Assembly (NCBI RefSeq): GCF_000004195.4
Contig: NC_030677.2
Coordinates: forward strand, 100,778,829-100,842,828
Source of the DNA: Xenopus tropicalis
Taxonomy: Eukaryota > Chordata > Amphibia > Anura > Pipidae
Direction of reading: 5' to 3'
DNA: 64,000 bases
Shown here: positions 35,563 through 45,894 of the stretch, piece after piece
Layout: each line of letters opens with the position of its first letter
Numbering within the stretch: the first letter of the stretch is position 1
Notes under the pieces: model-generated
What the model saw: the letters and a program-made list of their open reading frames with translations, nothing else
The model's database searches: none
What the model was told of the DNA's origin: nothing
Made by a program: the position numbers and the translations under genes

Positions 35563-35869
35563 CAGTGTTCCCCAACCAGTGGCCCGTGAGCAATATTTTG
35601 TTCTCCAACCCCTTGGATGTTGCTCCCAGTGGCCTTCAAACAGGTGCTAATTTTTGAATTATTGGCTTGGGGCAAGGTTTTGTTGCATAAAAACCAGATG
35701 TACTGCCAAACAGACCCTTCTGTAGGCTGCCACTCTATATAGGGGCTTCCAAATAGCCAAAAACAGTCCTCATTAGGCACCCCCAGGAACATGTATTATG
35801 CTTGTATTGCTCCCCAAGATTTTTTTTATGTGAATGTGGCTCACAAGTGAAAAAGGTTGGGGATCCCTG
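35563..35869. mobile_element. hAT-like MITE (CAGTGTTCCCCAACC ends)
   Basis: CAGTGTTCCCCAACCAGTGG at the left is inverted at the right (GGTTGGGGATCCCTG). Flanks ATGTAGAG and ATGTAAAG form an 8-bp duplication with one mismatch. Related copies lie at about 55525-55762 and 56868-57165. Confidence 0.8.
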
Positions 35870-36036
35870 ATGTAAAGAATAATATTTTAAGACAATTTGC
35901 AGTTGGTCTTTATTTTTTTTTTTTATTATTTCACTTTTTGTTCAGCAACTCTCCAGTTTGGATTTTCAGAAGTTATCTGATTGCTAGGGTTCAAATTACC
36001 TTAGAACTAGGAATTGGTTTGAATGAGAGACTGGTA

Positions 36037-36364
36037 CAGGTATAGGACCCGTTATCCGGAATGCTCGGGACCAAGGGTATTCCAGATAAGGGGTCTTTCC
36101 GTAATTTGGATCTCCATACCTTAAGACTACTAAAGAATCAATAAAACATGAATTAAACCCTATGGGATTGTATTGCATTCAATAAGGATTATTTATGTCC
36201 TAGTTGGGATCAATTACAAGGTACTGTTTTATTGCTACGGAGAAAAAGGAAATCCGTTTTAAAATTCTGAATTATTTGATTAAATTGCAGTCTATGGGAG
36301 ACGGGCATTCCGTAATTCGGAGCTTTCTGGATAACGGGTTTCCGGATAGGGGATCCTATACCTG
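36037..36364. mobile_element. TA-flanked MITE (CAGGTATAGGACC ends)
   Basis: CAGGTATAGGACCCGTTATC at the left pairs with the right end GGATCCTATACCTG. TA lies on both sides, pointing to Tc1/mariner-type target choice. A second copy sits in cfd intron 1. Confidence 0.75.
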
Positions 36365-36908
36365 TATATGAATAGGGGAGAACCTGCATAGAAAAATAGG
36401 TTATAAAATGTAAGAATAACAACAGTATTGTAGCCTTGCAGAGCAATAGCTTTTTGGAGTCAGTGACCCCCATTTAAATTTGTAACAAGTCAGAAGAAGA
36501 AGGCAAATAATTAAAAAACTATAATAAGTAAATAACAAAGATCAATTAAAAACTTGCTTAAAACTGGTAAATGTATAACTTATCAAAAGTTATCTAAAAG
36601 GTGAGTCAGCCCTTTAAGGGTCATTCACGTTTAAATGAATTTTAATTTTTTATGGGGTTTTTTTGTGGTTATGTAGCTGTAGTTTGTTCAGCAGCTCTCT
36701 AGTCTGGAATTTCAGCAGCTATCAGGTGGCTAGGGTTCTACTAATCCTAGAAACCTGACAGTGGTATAATTAACTGGAAAATGAATAGGACAGGACCTGC
36801 ATAGAAAGACAATAACAATAACAATAAAACTGTAACCTCAGAGAGGTTAACCTCAGAGAGTAAAGGAGGGCTTATCCTTATAGCTGCCTTAACCCTTTAA
36901 GTGCCATG

Positions 36909-36973
36909 GGACGTAGATTCTACGTCCAAGGTACTAAAGGACCAAAGTGCCATGGGACGTAGAATCTACGTCC
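36909..36973. promoter_or_regulatory. Duplicated palindromic subterminal motif of the piggyBac-like element
   Basis: GGACGTAGATTCTACGTCC (36909-36927) and GGACGTAGAATCTACGTCC (36955-36973) are 19-bp palindromes spaced 46 bp apart, each preceded by AAGTGCCATG or a close variant. They lie just inside the left terminal repeat, where transposase-binding sites are expected. The binding role is inferred. Confidence 0.5.
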
Positions 36974-38030
36974 AATGGCACTGTCGGGTTTACAAGCGCT
37001 GTGCTCGCTTTTAAAGCAGCGCAGCGCTTGTAAACCCCTCAGATCCCCCTAGGCAACGAGCAAACATAGACATACTCACCGATCCGGTCCCCCAGCGCCG
37101 GCGATCGGGTCCTCCAGCCAATGACAGCAGTGGGCACGCGTTGATGACGTGTCCACTGCTGTCCCTTTAAAAGTCGCCGCCTACTGTCGGCTCCCTCACT
37201 CCTGCTGCGCACGTTGGACCGGATGGAGCTCCCCTGCTGCCTTCCTGCTGGATTTATCGCCCCTGATCGCCTCTGATCGCCTGCCTGCCTTGGGTAAGCT
37301 GAACTACAACTCTCTACCACTGTTTATTTTGCTTATTTCTATCTCAACTGTCTAAAAAATTTTTTTTTTTTTTTCCATTTTTTCTTCTATCTTTGTCATT
37401 ATTACACTTTTGTACACATACACACTTATTTACAACTTTCCCAAGCACACACAGACACTTACACACACACTTACACTTACACTTTTTTTTTTTTTTTTTT
37501 TTTCTTTCTTTCTTTTCTTTTCTTTCTTTCTTTCCTTTCTTTGGCAGTCTTTTTTTTTTACTAAAACTTTATTTCTGATCTTGCTCTATAATTATCTGAT
37601 TTATTTGGTTGCATTTTAGTGTTTTTTTGGCATTTTCATAATTGATTTCTGTTTTTGAATTATTCTATTGCACTGTAACTTTTTTATTGCTATTGGGTGC
37701 TGAATTTGCAGTGACGTTGGTGGATCCAGGGCTCTGACCACCGATTTCATTGCAATTATTGTTCTTCTGTTGGTTTAGGTGGTTTTATTGGATTTTACTG
37801 ATTTTATGGTGTTTTATCTTTGCATTGTTCTTTATTGTGTGTTTAGTGCCCCCAAAAAGGTTGCTTTTGCAGTGACATTGGTGGATCCAGGGCTCTTACC
37901 GATTTCATTGCAACTATTGTTCTTTGATTGCTTTTAGTGGTTTTATTCCATTTTAACTTCATTTGATTTCAGTTGTTCTAGAAAGGTCCAGAGGTGCTAA
38001 GATTGTTCTGGTAGTTTCTATTGCCAAGGG

Positions 38031-38275
38031 TTAGGCTGATGCCACACATGGCGTAGGGCTGATTTTTTCAGCAAGTGGAAAAACGCTTGCCGAAAATTCA
38101 GCCCTACGCCTGCTACTTGTTCCTGCACCCGAATGAATGGGATACGCTCGGGTGCAGACACATGTAGCCGATATACGCATGAAAACGCGAGACTTTGCAT
38201 TCTCACGCGTTTTCATGCGTATATCGGCTACATGTGCCTGCACCCGAGCGTATCCCATTCATTCGGGTGCAGGCA
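38031..38275. mobile_element. Nested fold-back MITE fragment
   Basis: TGCACCCGAATGAATGGGAT pairs with its reverse complement at about 38240-38275, and GCCGATATACGCATGAAAAC pairs around a centre near 38190. A second internal fold pairs GCGTAGGGCTGA with TCAGCCCTACGC. Confidence 0.75.
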
Positions 38276-38289
38276 AAAAAAAAGGGGTG

Positions 38290-41200
38290 CATAGAGTGCA
38301 GCCCCAATATTATGCATTTTCAGGTTTGGTGGCCATGTACTTATGTGCAACCAGACATAGGTATCGTTTTATTCAGGGGAACTTGCAGATTGATGGTTAG
38401 TAAGTTTTTGATAGTTGCCATGGAGATTTTGGGGAGAAATCTAGGTTTTTTTATCTGGTTTTTCCTTGATTTCTGACCAAAATCTAGGGTTGTATCTGGT
38501 TTTTCCTTGATTTCTGACCAAAGCGCTGACTTCTGCAAGGGACTGCGGCCACAATTTTCCATGTAGAAAGAGGAGAGTGGCGTCTCTGAATAGCTGAAGG
38601 TGTGCACTTTTCAGAAATATATAGTTTGCGGGGGTTATTTCACAGGTATGGGGGTGTTTAGACTAAATAACTGCAGGTAGAGCACATAGAGCACAGCCCC
38701 CCCTTATGCATTGCCCCTGTTTGGGGGCATTTGGTGGCCACGTCTTTATGTGTACCCATACATATGGGGTATCGTTTTATTCAGGGGAACTTGCAGATTG
38801 AGGTTTAGTAAGTTTTTGGTAGTTGCCATGGAGATTTTGGGGAGAAATCTAGGTTTTTATCTGGTTTTTCCTTGATTTCTGACCAAAGCGCTGACTTCTG
38901 CAAGGGACTGCGGCCACAATTTTCCATGTAGAAAGAGGAGAGTGGCGTCTCTGAATAGCTGAAGGTGTGCACTTTTCAGAAATATATAGTTTGCGGGGGT
39001 TATTTCACAGGTATGGGGGTGTTTAGACTAAATAACTGCAGGTAGAGCACATAGAGCACAGCCCCCCCTTATGCATTGCCCCTGTTTGGGGGCATTTGGT
39101 GGCCACGTCTTTATGTGTACCCATACATATGGGGTATCGTTTTATTCAGGGGAACTTGCAGATTGAGGTTTAGTAAGTTTTTGGTAGTTGTCATGGAGAT
39201 TTTGGGGAGAAATCTAGATTTTTATCTGGTTTTTCCTTGATTTCTGACCAAAATCTAGGGTTGTATCTGGTTTTTCCTTGATTTCTGACCAAAGCGCTGA
39301 CTTCTGCAAGGGACTGCGGCCACAATTTTCCATGTAGAAAGAGGAGAGTGGCGTCTCTGAATAGCTGAAGGTGTGCACTTTTCAGAAATATATAGTTTGC
39401 GGGGGTTATTTCACAGGTATAGGGGTGTTTAGACTAAATAACTGCAGGTAGAGCACATAGAGCACAGCCCCCCCTTATGCATTGCCCCTGTTTGGGGGCA
39501 TTTGGTGGCCACGTCTTTATGTGTACCCATACATATGGGGTATCGTTTTATTCAGGGGAACTTGCAGATTGAGGTTTAGTAAGTTTTTGGTAGTTGCCAT
39601 GGAGATTTTGGGGAGAAATCTAGGTTTGTATCTGGTTTTTCCTTGATTTCTGACCAAAGCGCTGACTTCTGCAAGGGACTGCGGCCACAATTTTCCATGT
39701 AGAAAGAGAAGAATGGTGTCTCTGAATAGCTGAAGGTGTGCACTTTTCGTAAATATATAGATTGTGGGGGTTATCTCACAGGTAGGGGGGGTTAACACTG
39801 AAAAACTGCAGGTAGTGCACATAGAGCGCAGCCCCCAAAATTTCAACTGAAATTGCCCTTATGCATTGCCCCCTGTTTTGGGGCATTTGGTGGCCACGTC
39901 TTTACGTGCACCCATACATATGGGGTATCGTTTTATTCAGGGGAACTTGCAAATTGAGGTTTAGTAAGTTTTTGGTAGTTGCCATGGAGATTTTGGGGAG
40001 AAATCTAGGTTTTTTATCTGGTTTTTCCTTGATTTCTGACCAAAGCGCTGACTTCTGCAAGGGACTGGGGTAACAATTTTTCATGTAGAAAGAGGAGAGT
40101 GGCGTCTCTGAATAGCTGAAGGTGTGCACTTTTCAGAAATATATAGTTTGCGGGGGTTATTTCACAGGTATGGGGGTGTTTAGACTAAATAACTGCAGGT
40201 AGAGCACATAGAGCACAGCCCCCCCTTATGCATTGCCCCGGTTTGGGGGCATTTGGTGGCCACGTCTTTATGTGTACCCATACATATGGGGTATCGTTTT
40301 ATTCAGGGGAACTTGCAGATTGAGGTTTAGTAAGTTTTTGGTAGTTGCCATGGAGATTTTGGGGAGAAATCTAGGTTTGTATCTGGTTTTTCCTTGATTT
40401 CTGACCAAAGCGCTGACTTCTGCAAGGGACTGCGGCCACAATTTTCCATGTAGAAAGAGGAGAGTGGCGTCTCTGAATAGCTGAAGGTGTGCACTTTTCA
40501 GAAATATATAGTTTGCGGGGGTTATTTCACAGGTATGGGGGTGTTTAGACTAAATAACTGCAGGTAGAGCACATAGAGCACAGCCCCCCCTTATGCATTG
40601 CCCCTGTTTGGGGGCATTTGGTGGCCACGTCTTTATGTGTACCCATACATATGGGGTATCGTTTTATTCAGGGGAACTTTCAGATTGAGGTTTAGTAAGT
40701 TTTTGGTAGTTGCCATGGAGATTTTGGGGAGAAATCTAGGTTTTTATCTGGTTTTTCCTTGATTTCTGACCAAAATCTAGGTTTGTATCTGGTTTTTCCT
40801 TGATTTCTGACCAAAGCGCTGACTTCTGCAAGGGACTGCGGCCACAATTTTCCATGTAGAAAGAGGAGAGTGGCATCTCTGAATAGCTGAAGGTGTGCAC
40901 TTTTCAGAAATATATAGTTTGCGGGGGTTATTTCACAGGTATGGGGGTGTTTAGACTAAATAACTGCAGGTAGAGCACATAGAGCACAGCCCCCCCTTAT
41001 GCATTGCCCCTGTTTGGGGGCATTTGGTGGCCACGTCTTTATGTGTACCCATACATATGGGGTATCGTTTTATTCAGGGGAACTTGCAGATTGAGGTTTA
41101 GTAAGTTTTTGGTAGTTGCCATGGAGATTTTGGGGAGAAATCTAGGTTTGTATCTGGTTTTTCCTTGATTTCTGACCAAAGCGCTGACTTCTGCAAGGGA

Positions 41201-44200
41201 CTGCGGCCACAATTTTCCATGTAGAAAGAGGAGAGTGGCGTCTCTGAATAGCTGAAGGTGTGCACTTTTCAGAAATATATAGTTTGCGGGGGTTATTTCA
41301 CAGGTATGGGGGTGTTTAGACTAAATAACTGCAGATAGAGCACAGCCCCCCTTATGCATTGCCCCTGTTTGGGGGCATTTGGTGGCCACGTCTTTATGTG
41401 TACCCATACATATGGGGTATCGTTTTATTCAGGGGAACTTGCAGATTGAGGTTTAGTAAGTTTTTGGTAGTTGCCATGGAGATTTTGGGGAGAAATCTAG
41501 GTTTTTATCTGGTTTTTCCTTGATTTCTGACCAAAATCTAGGGTTGTATCTGGTTTTTCCTTGATTTCTGACCAAAGCGCTAAATTCTGCAAGGGACTGC
41601 GGCCACAATTTTCCATGTAGAAAGAGAAGAATGGTGTCTCTGAATAGCTGAAGGTGTGCACTTTTCGTAAATATATAGATTGTGGGGGTTATCTCACAGG
41701 TAGGGGGGGTTAACACTGAAAAACTGCAGGTAGTGCACATAGAGCGCAGCCCCCAAAATTTCAACTGAAATTGCCCTTATGCATTGCCCCTGTTTTGGGG
41801 CATTTGGTGGCCACGTCTTTATGTGCACCCATACATATGGGGTATCGTTTTATTCAGGGGAACTTGCAGATTGATGTTTAGTAAGTTTTTGGTAGTTGCC
41901 ATGGAGATTTTGGGGAGAAATCTAGGTTTTTATCTGGTTTTTCCTTGATTTCTGACCAAAGCGCTGACTTCTGCAAGGGACTGCGGCCACAATTGTCCAT
42001 GTAGAAAGAGAAGAGTGGTGTCTCTGAATAGCTGAAGGTGTGCACTTTTCGTAAATATATAGATTGTGGGGGTTATCTCACAGGTAGGGGGGGTTATCAA
42101 TGAAAAACTGCAGGTAGTGCACATAGAGCGCAGCCCCCAAAATTTCAACTGAAATTGCCCTTATGCATTGCCCCTGTTTTGGGGCATTTGGTGGCCAAGT
42201 CTTTATGTGCACCCATACATATGGGGTATCGTTTTATTCAGGGGAACTTGCAGATTGAGGTTTAGTAAGTTTTTGGTAGTTGCCATGGAGATTTTGGGGA
42301 GAAATCTAGGTTTTTATCTGGTTTTTCCTTAATTTCTGACCAAAATCTATGGTTGTATCTCGTTTTTCCTTGATTTCTGACCAAAGCGCTGACTTCTGCA
42401 AGGGACTGCGGCCACAATTTTCCATGTAGAAAGAGAAGAATGGTGTCTCTGAATAGCTGAAGGTGTGCACTTTTCGTAAATATATAGATTGTGGGGGTTA
42501 TCTCACAGGTAGGGGGGGTTATCACTGAAAAACTGCAGGTAGTGCACATAGAGCGCAGCCTCCAAAATTTCAACTGAAATTGCCCTTATGCATTGCCCCT
42601 GTTTTGGGGCATTTGGTGGCCACGTCTTTATGTGTACCCATACATATGGGGTATCGTTTTATTCAGGGGAACTTGCAGATTGATGGTTAGTAAGTTTTTG
42701 GTAGTTGCCATGGAGATTTTGGGGAGAAATCTAGGTTTGTATCTAGTTTTTCCTTAATTTCTGACCAAAGCGCTAACTTCTGCAAGGGACTGCGGCCACA
42801 ATTTTCCATGTAGAAAGAGAAGAATGGTGTCTCTGAATAGCTGAAGGTGTGCACTTTTCGTAAATATATAGATTGTGGGGGTTATCTCACAGGTAGGGGG
42901 GGTTAACACTGAAAAACTGCAGGTAGTGCACATAGAGCGCAGCCCCCAAAATTTCAACTGAAATTGCCCTTATGCATTGCCCCTGTTTTGGGGCATTTGG
43001 TGGCCACGTCTTTATGTGCACCCATACATATGGGGTATCGTTTTATTCAGGGGAACTTGCAGATTGATGTTTAGTAAGTTTTTGGTAGTTGCCATGGAGA
43101 TTTTGGGGAGAAATCTAGGTTTTTATCTGGTTTTTCCTTGATTTCTGACCAAAGCGCTGACTTCTGCAAGGGACTGCGGCCACAATTGTCCATGTAGAAA
43201 GAGAAGAGTGGTGTCTCTGAATAGCTGAAGGTGTGCACTTTTCGTAAATATATAGATTGTGGGGGTTATCTCACAGGTAGGGGGGGTTATCAATGAAAAA
43301 CTGCAGGTAGTGCACATAGAGCGCAGCCCCCAAAATTTCAACTGAAATTGCCCTTATGCATTGCCCCTGTTTTGGGGCATTTGGTGGCCAAGTCTTTATG
43401 TGCACCCATACATATGGGGTATCGTTTTATTCAGGGGAACTTGCAGATTGAGGTTTAGTAAGTTTTTGGTAGTTGCCATGGAGATTTTGGGGAGAAATCT
43501 AGGTTTTTATCTGGTTTTTCCTTAATTTCTGACCAAAATCTATGGTTGTATCTCGTTTTTCCTTGATTTCTGACCAAAGCGCTGACTTCTGCAAGGGACT
43601 GCGGCCACAATTTTCCATGTAGAAAGAGAAGAATGGTGTCTCTGAATAGCTGAAGGTGTGCACTTTTCGTAAATATATAGATTGTGGGGGTTATCTCACA
43701 GGTAGGGGGGGTTATCACTGAAAAACTGCAGGTAGTGCACATAGAGCGCAGCCTCCAAAATTTCAACTGAAATTGCCCTTATGCATTGCCCCTGTTTTGG
43801 GGCATTTGGTGGCCACGTCTTTATGTGTACCCATACATATGGGGTATCGTTTTATTCAGGGGAACTTGCAGATTGATGTTTAGTAAGTTTTTGGTAGTTG
43901 CCATGGAGATTTTGGGGAGAAATCTAGGTTTTTATCTGGTTTTTCCTTGATTTCTGACCAAAGCGCTGACTTCTGCAAGGGACTGCGGCCATAATTGTCC
44001 ATGTAGAAAGAGAAGAGTGGTGTCTCTGAATAGCTGAAGGTGTGCACTTTTCGGAAATATATAGATTGTGGGGGTTATCTCACAGGTAGGGGGGGTTATC
44101 AATGAAAAACTGCAGGTAGTGCACATAGAGCGCAGCCCCCAAAATTTCAACTGAAATTGCCCTTATGCATTGCCCCTGTTTTGGGGCATTTGGTGGCCAC

Positions 44201-44640
44201 GTCTTTATGTGCACCCATACATATGGGGTATCGTTTTATTCAGGGGAACTTGCAGATTGATGTTTAGTAAGTTTTTGGTAGTTGCCATGGAGATTTTGGG
44301 GAGAAATCTAGGTTTTTTATCTGGTTTTTCCTTGATTTCTGACCAAAGCGCTTACTTCTGCAAGGGACTGCGGCCACAATTTTCCATGTAGAAAGAGAAG
44401 AGTGGTGTCTCTGAATAGCTGAAGGTGTGCACTTTTCAGAAATATATAGTTTGTGGGGGTTATTTCACAGGTAGGGGGGGTTAACACTGAAAAACTGCAG
44501 GAAGTGCACATAGAGCGCAGCCCCCACATTTTTAGCTGTAATTGCCCTTGTGCATTGCCCCTGCTTTGGAGTGTTTGGTGCCCATGTCTTTATGTGCACC
44601 CATACATATGGGGCATCATTTTATTCAGGAGAAGTTTGTC
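38290..44640. repeat. Satellite array, about 16 monomers of 355-425 bp with higher-order structure
   Basis: The marker TATCGTTTTATTCAGGGGAA recurs with its CG at 38365, 38773, 39138, 39544, 39929, 40295, 40660, 41066, 41421, 41846, 42230, 42655, 43039, 43423, 43848 and 44232. A diverged final copy is near 44616. Spacings fall into about 365/406 in the left half and 384/425 in the right half. The two lengths in each pair differ by 41 bp, an internal tandem duplication of the GGTTTTTCCTTGATTTCTGA segment. Minus-strand frames beginning MKFWGLRSMCTTCSFS recur in step with the repeat and carry stops after 67-109 codons, so they are not taken as genes. Confidence 0.93.
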
Positions 44641-45345
44641 TTTCAGATATGCCTTTGTTAGAAAATTTTTATGAGATTTTTTTTTGTCAAATCCACATTT
44701 GATCATGCGTCCAAGTTTACGTTTTAGAAAAAAAAAAAAATGTCATAAAAAGTTCCAAATTTCACAATGCACTGACAAAAGGTATTTGGCTTTTGAGTGA
44801 AAACTACATTGCACCTAGAAACCTGAAGGTCTGTAGTTTCTAAAGATACCAAACATGAGGGGATATTTTAGATTTACATATAAGTTATGCTGCATTAACT
44901 GTTACAAGCGCTTTTCTGCTTTGTTCTGGTGTGATATTGTACTAAGTATTGCTTTAGTTTGGGGGTTACTTCTGGACAGGAACTGTGGGGTACCACCACA
45001 TATTTGGTATCGTTGGAATTGGGAGTATCAGGGCTTTTACAAACAATAAAAAAAAGTGAGTAAAATTAACTTTTCTAATGAAAAAAACCTCAAAATATAC
45101 AGAAATTTTTCATAATTTTTTTTTTTTTTACATATTTCACATCATATCTCCAGAAAAGTTATAAAATTTGGTATGTATGTCGAAGCCCAATTAGTGACGA
45201 AAAAAACGATATATAATTTCCCTAGTTTCGTGGAGGTTTTCCTACCAAAAAACATTGTTAAAGTGAATGAGTACAAAATGCTTAAAAAACGTCTGGCACT
45301 GGGGGGAACCGAAATGACGAATTCGGCTGGCACTTAAAGGGTTAA

Positions 45346-45505
45346 AGGAATTCTGGATCAGTGAATGCTTACTATTTCAACTATTATTTGGTAGCAGAGT
45401 TCTATCGCAGGCAACTAACTTGCTCCGTGGGCTATCAGCCTAATGCTTTAGTCCTTATCTCTTAACTGCACTCTCATTTGTAAGGATACTGTTAAAACAA
45501 AGATC
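45346..45505. other. Host sequence right of the piggyBac-like element
   Basis: Short unique-looking stretch between two TEs, with nothing recognisable. Confidence 0.4.
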
Positions 45506-45894
45506 TAAAGGTGGCCATACACGGGCCGACTATAGCTGCCGATATCGGTCCCTTGGACCGATTCGGCAGCTAATCGGCCCGTGTATGGGGAGAGCAGATC
45601 GGCCTGGCCGACCGATATCTGGCCTGAAATTGGCCAGATCTCGATCGGCCAGGTTAGAAAATCTGGTCGGATCGGGGACCGCATCGGCTCGTTGACGCGG
45701 TCCCCGATCCGACTGCCCCATTGCCGCCCACATAATCCGATCGTCTGGCCCCAGGGCCAAACGATCGTATTATTATTTTTTTTACCTAAATGGTCCCCGA
45801 TATCGCCCACCCGTAGGTGGGGATATCGGGGGAAGATCCGCTCGCTTGGCGACATCGCCAAGTGAGCGGATCTGCTCATGTATGGCCACCTTAA
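45506..45894. mobile_element. CpG-rich MITE, GGTGGCCATACACG family
   Basis: TAAAGGTGGCCATACACGGG at the left and the inverse (CATGTATGGCCACCTTA) at the right. The interior has several nested palindromes (GCCGATATCGG, GATATCGGGGGAAGATCCGC with GCGGATC). This is the most complete copy here; others lie at 17582-17690, 24202-24455, 58827-59146, about 62620-62875 and 63330-63456. Confidence 0.82.

Larger units (their letters stand above)
35423..36616. mobile_element. T2-MITE-like element with two nested MITEs
   Basis: TTAAAGGGGTTGTTCACCTT at the left and GTGAGTCAGCCCTTTAA at the right are the ends of the common frog family. The body (CAGTTGGTCTT, AGCAACTCTCCAGTTTGGAT) is split by a hAT MITE at 35563-35869 and a TA-flanked MITE at 36037-36364, with a further fragment at about 35457-35554. 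Confidence 0.75.
36893..45341. mobile_element. 8.4-kb piggyBac-like non-autonomous element carrying a satellite array
   Basis: CCCTTTAAGTGCCA (36893-36906) is perfectly inverted at 45328-45341, and TTAA flanks both ends (36889-36892 and 45342-45345). TTAA duplication and CCYTTT...TGCCA termini are those of the Xenopus piggyBac family. The interior reads, left to right: two palindromic subterminal motifs; a GC-rich segment to about 37330; T-rich tracts; a tandem pair around GTGACRTTGGTGGATCCAGG (37711 and 37870); a nested fold-back (38031-38275); about 16 satellite monomers (38290-44640); and an AT-rich right domain. No transposase frame was seen, so mobility would depend on a transposase supplied elsewhere. 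Confidence 0.8.

Noticed and set aside
38341..44529. Family of near-identical minus-strand frames (MKFWGLRSMCTTCSFS...) recurring every 384-425 bp
   Set aside because: They follow the satellite period exactly, vary in length with each stop, contain no domain and lie in a tandem DNA repeat. They are by-products of the array, not a gene family.
38290..44640. CRISPR-like array
   Set aside because: Repeat units are hundreds of bases with no short direct repeats separating unique spacers, and the context is a vertebrate genome.
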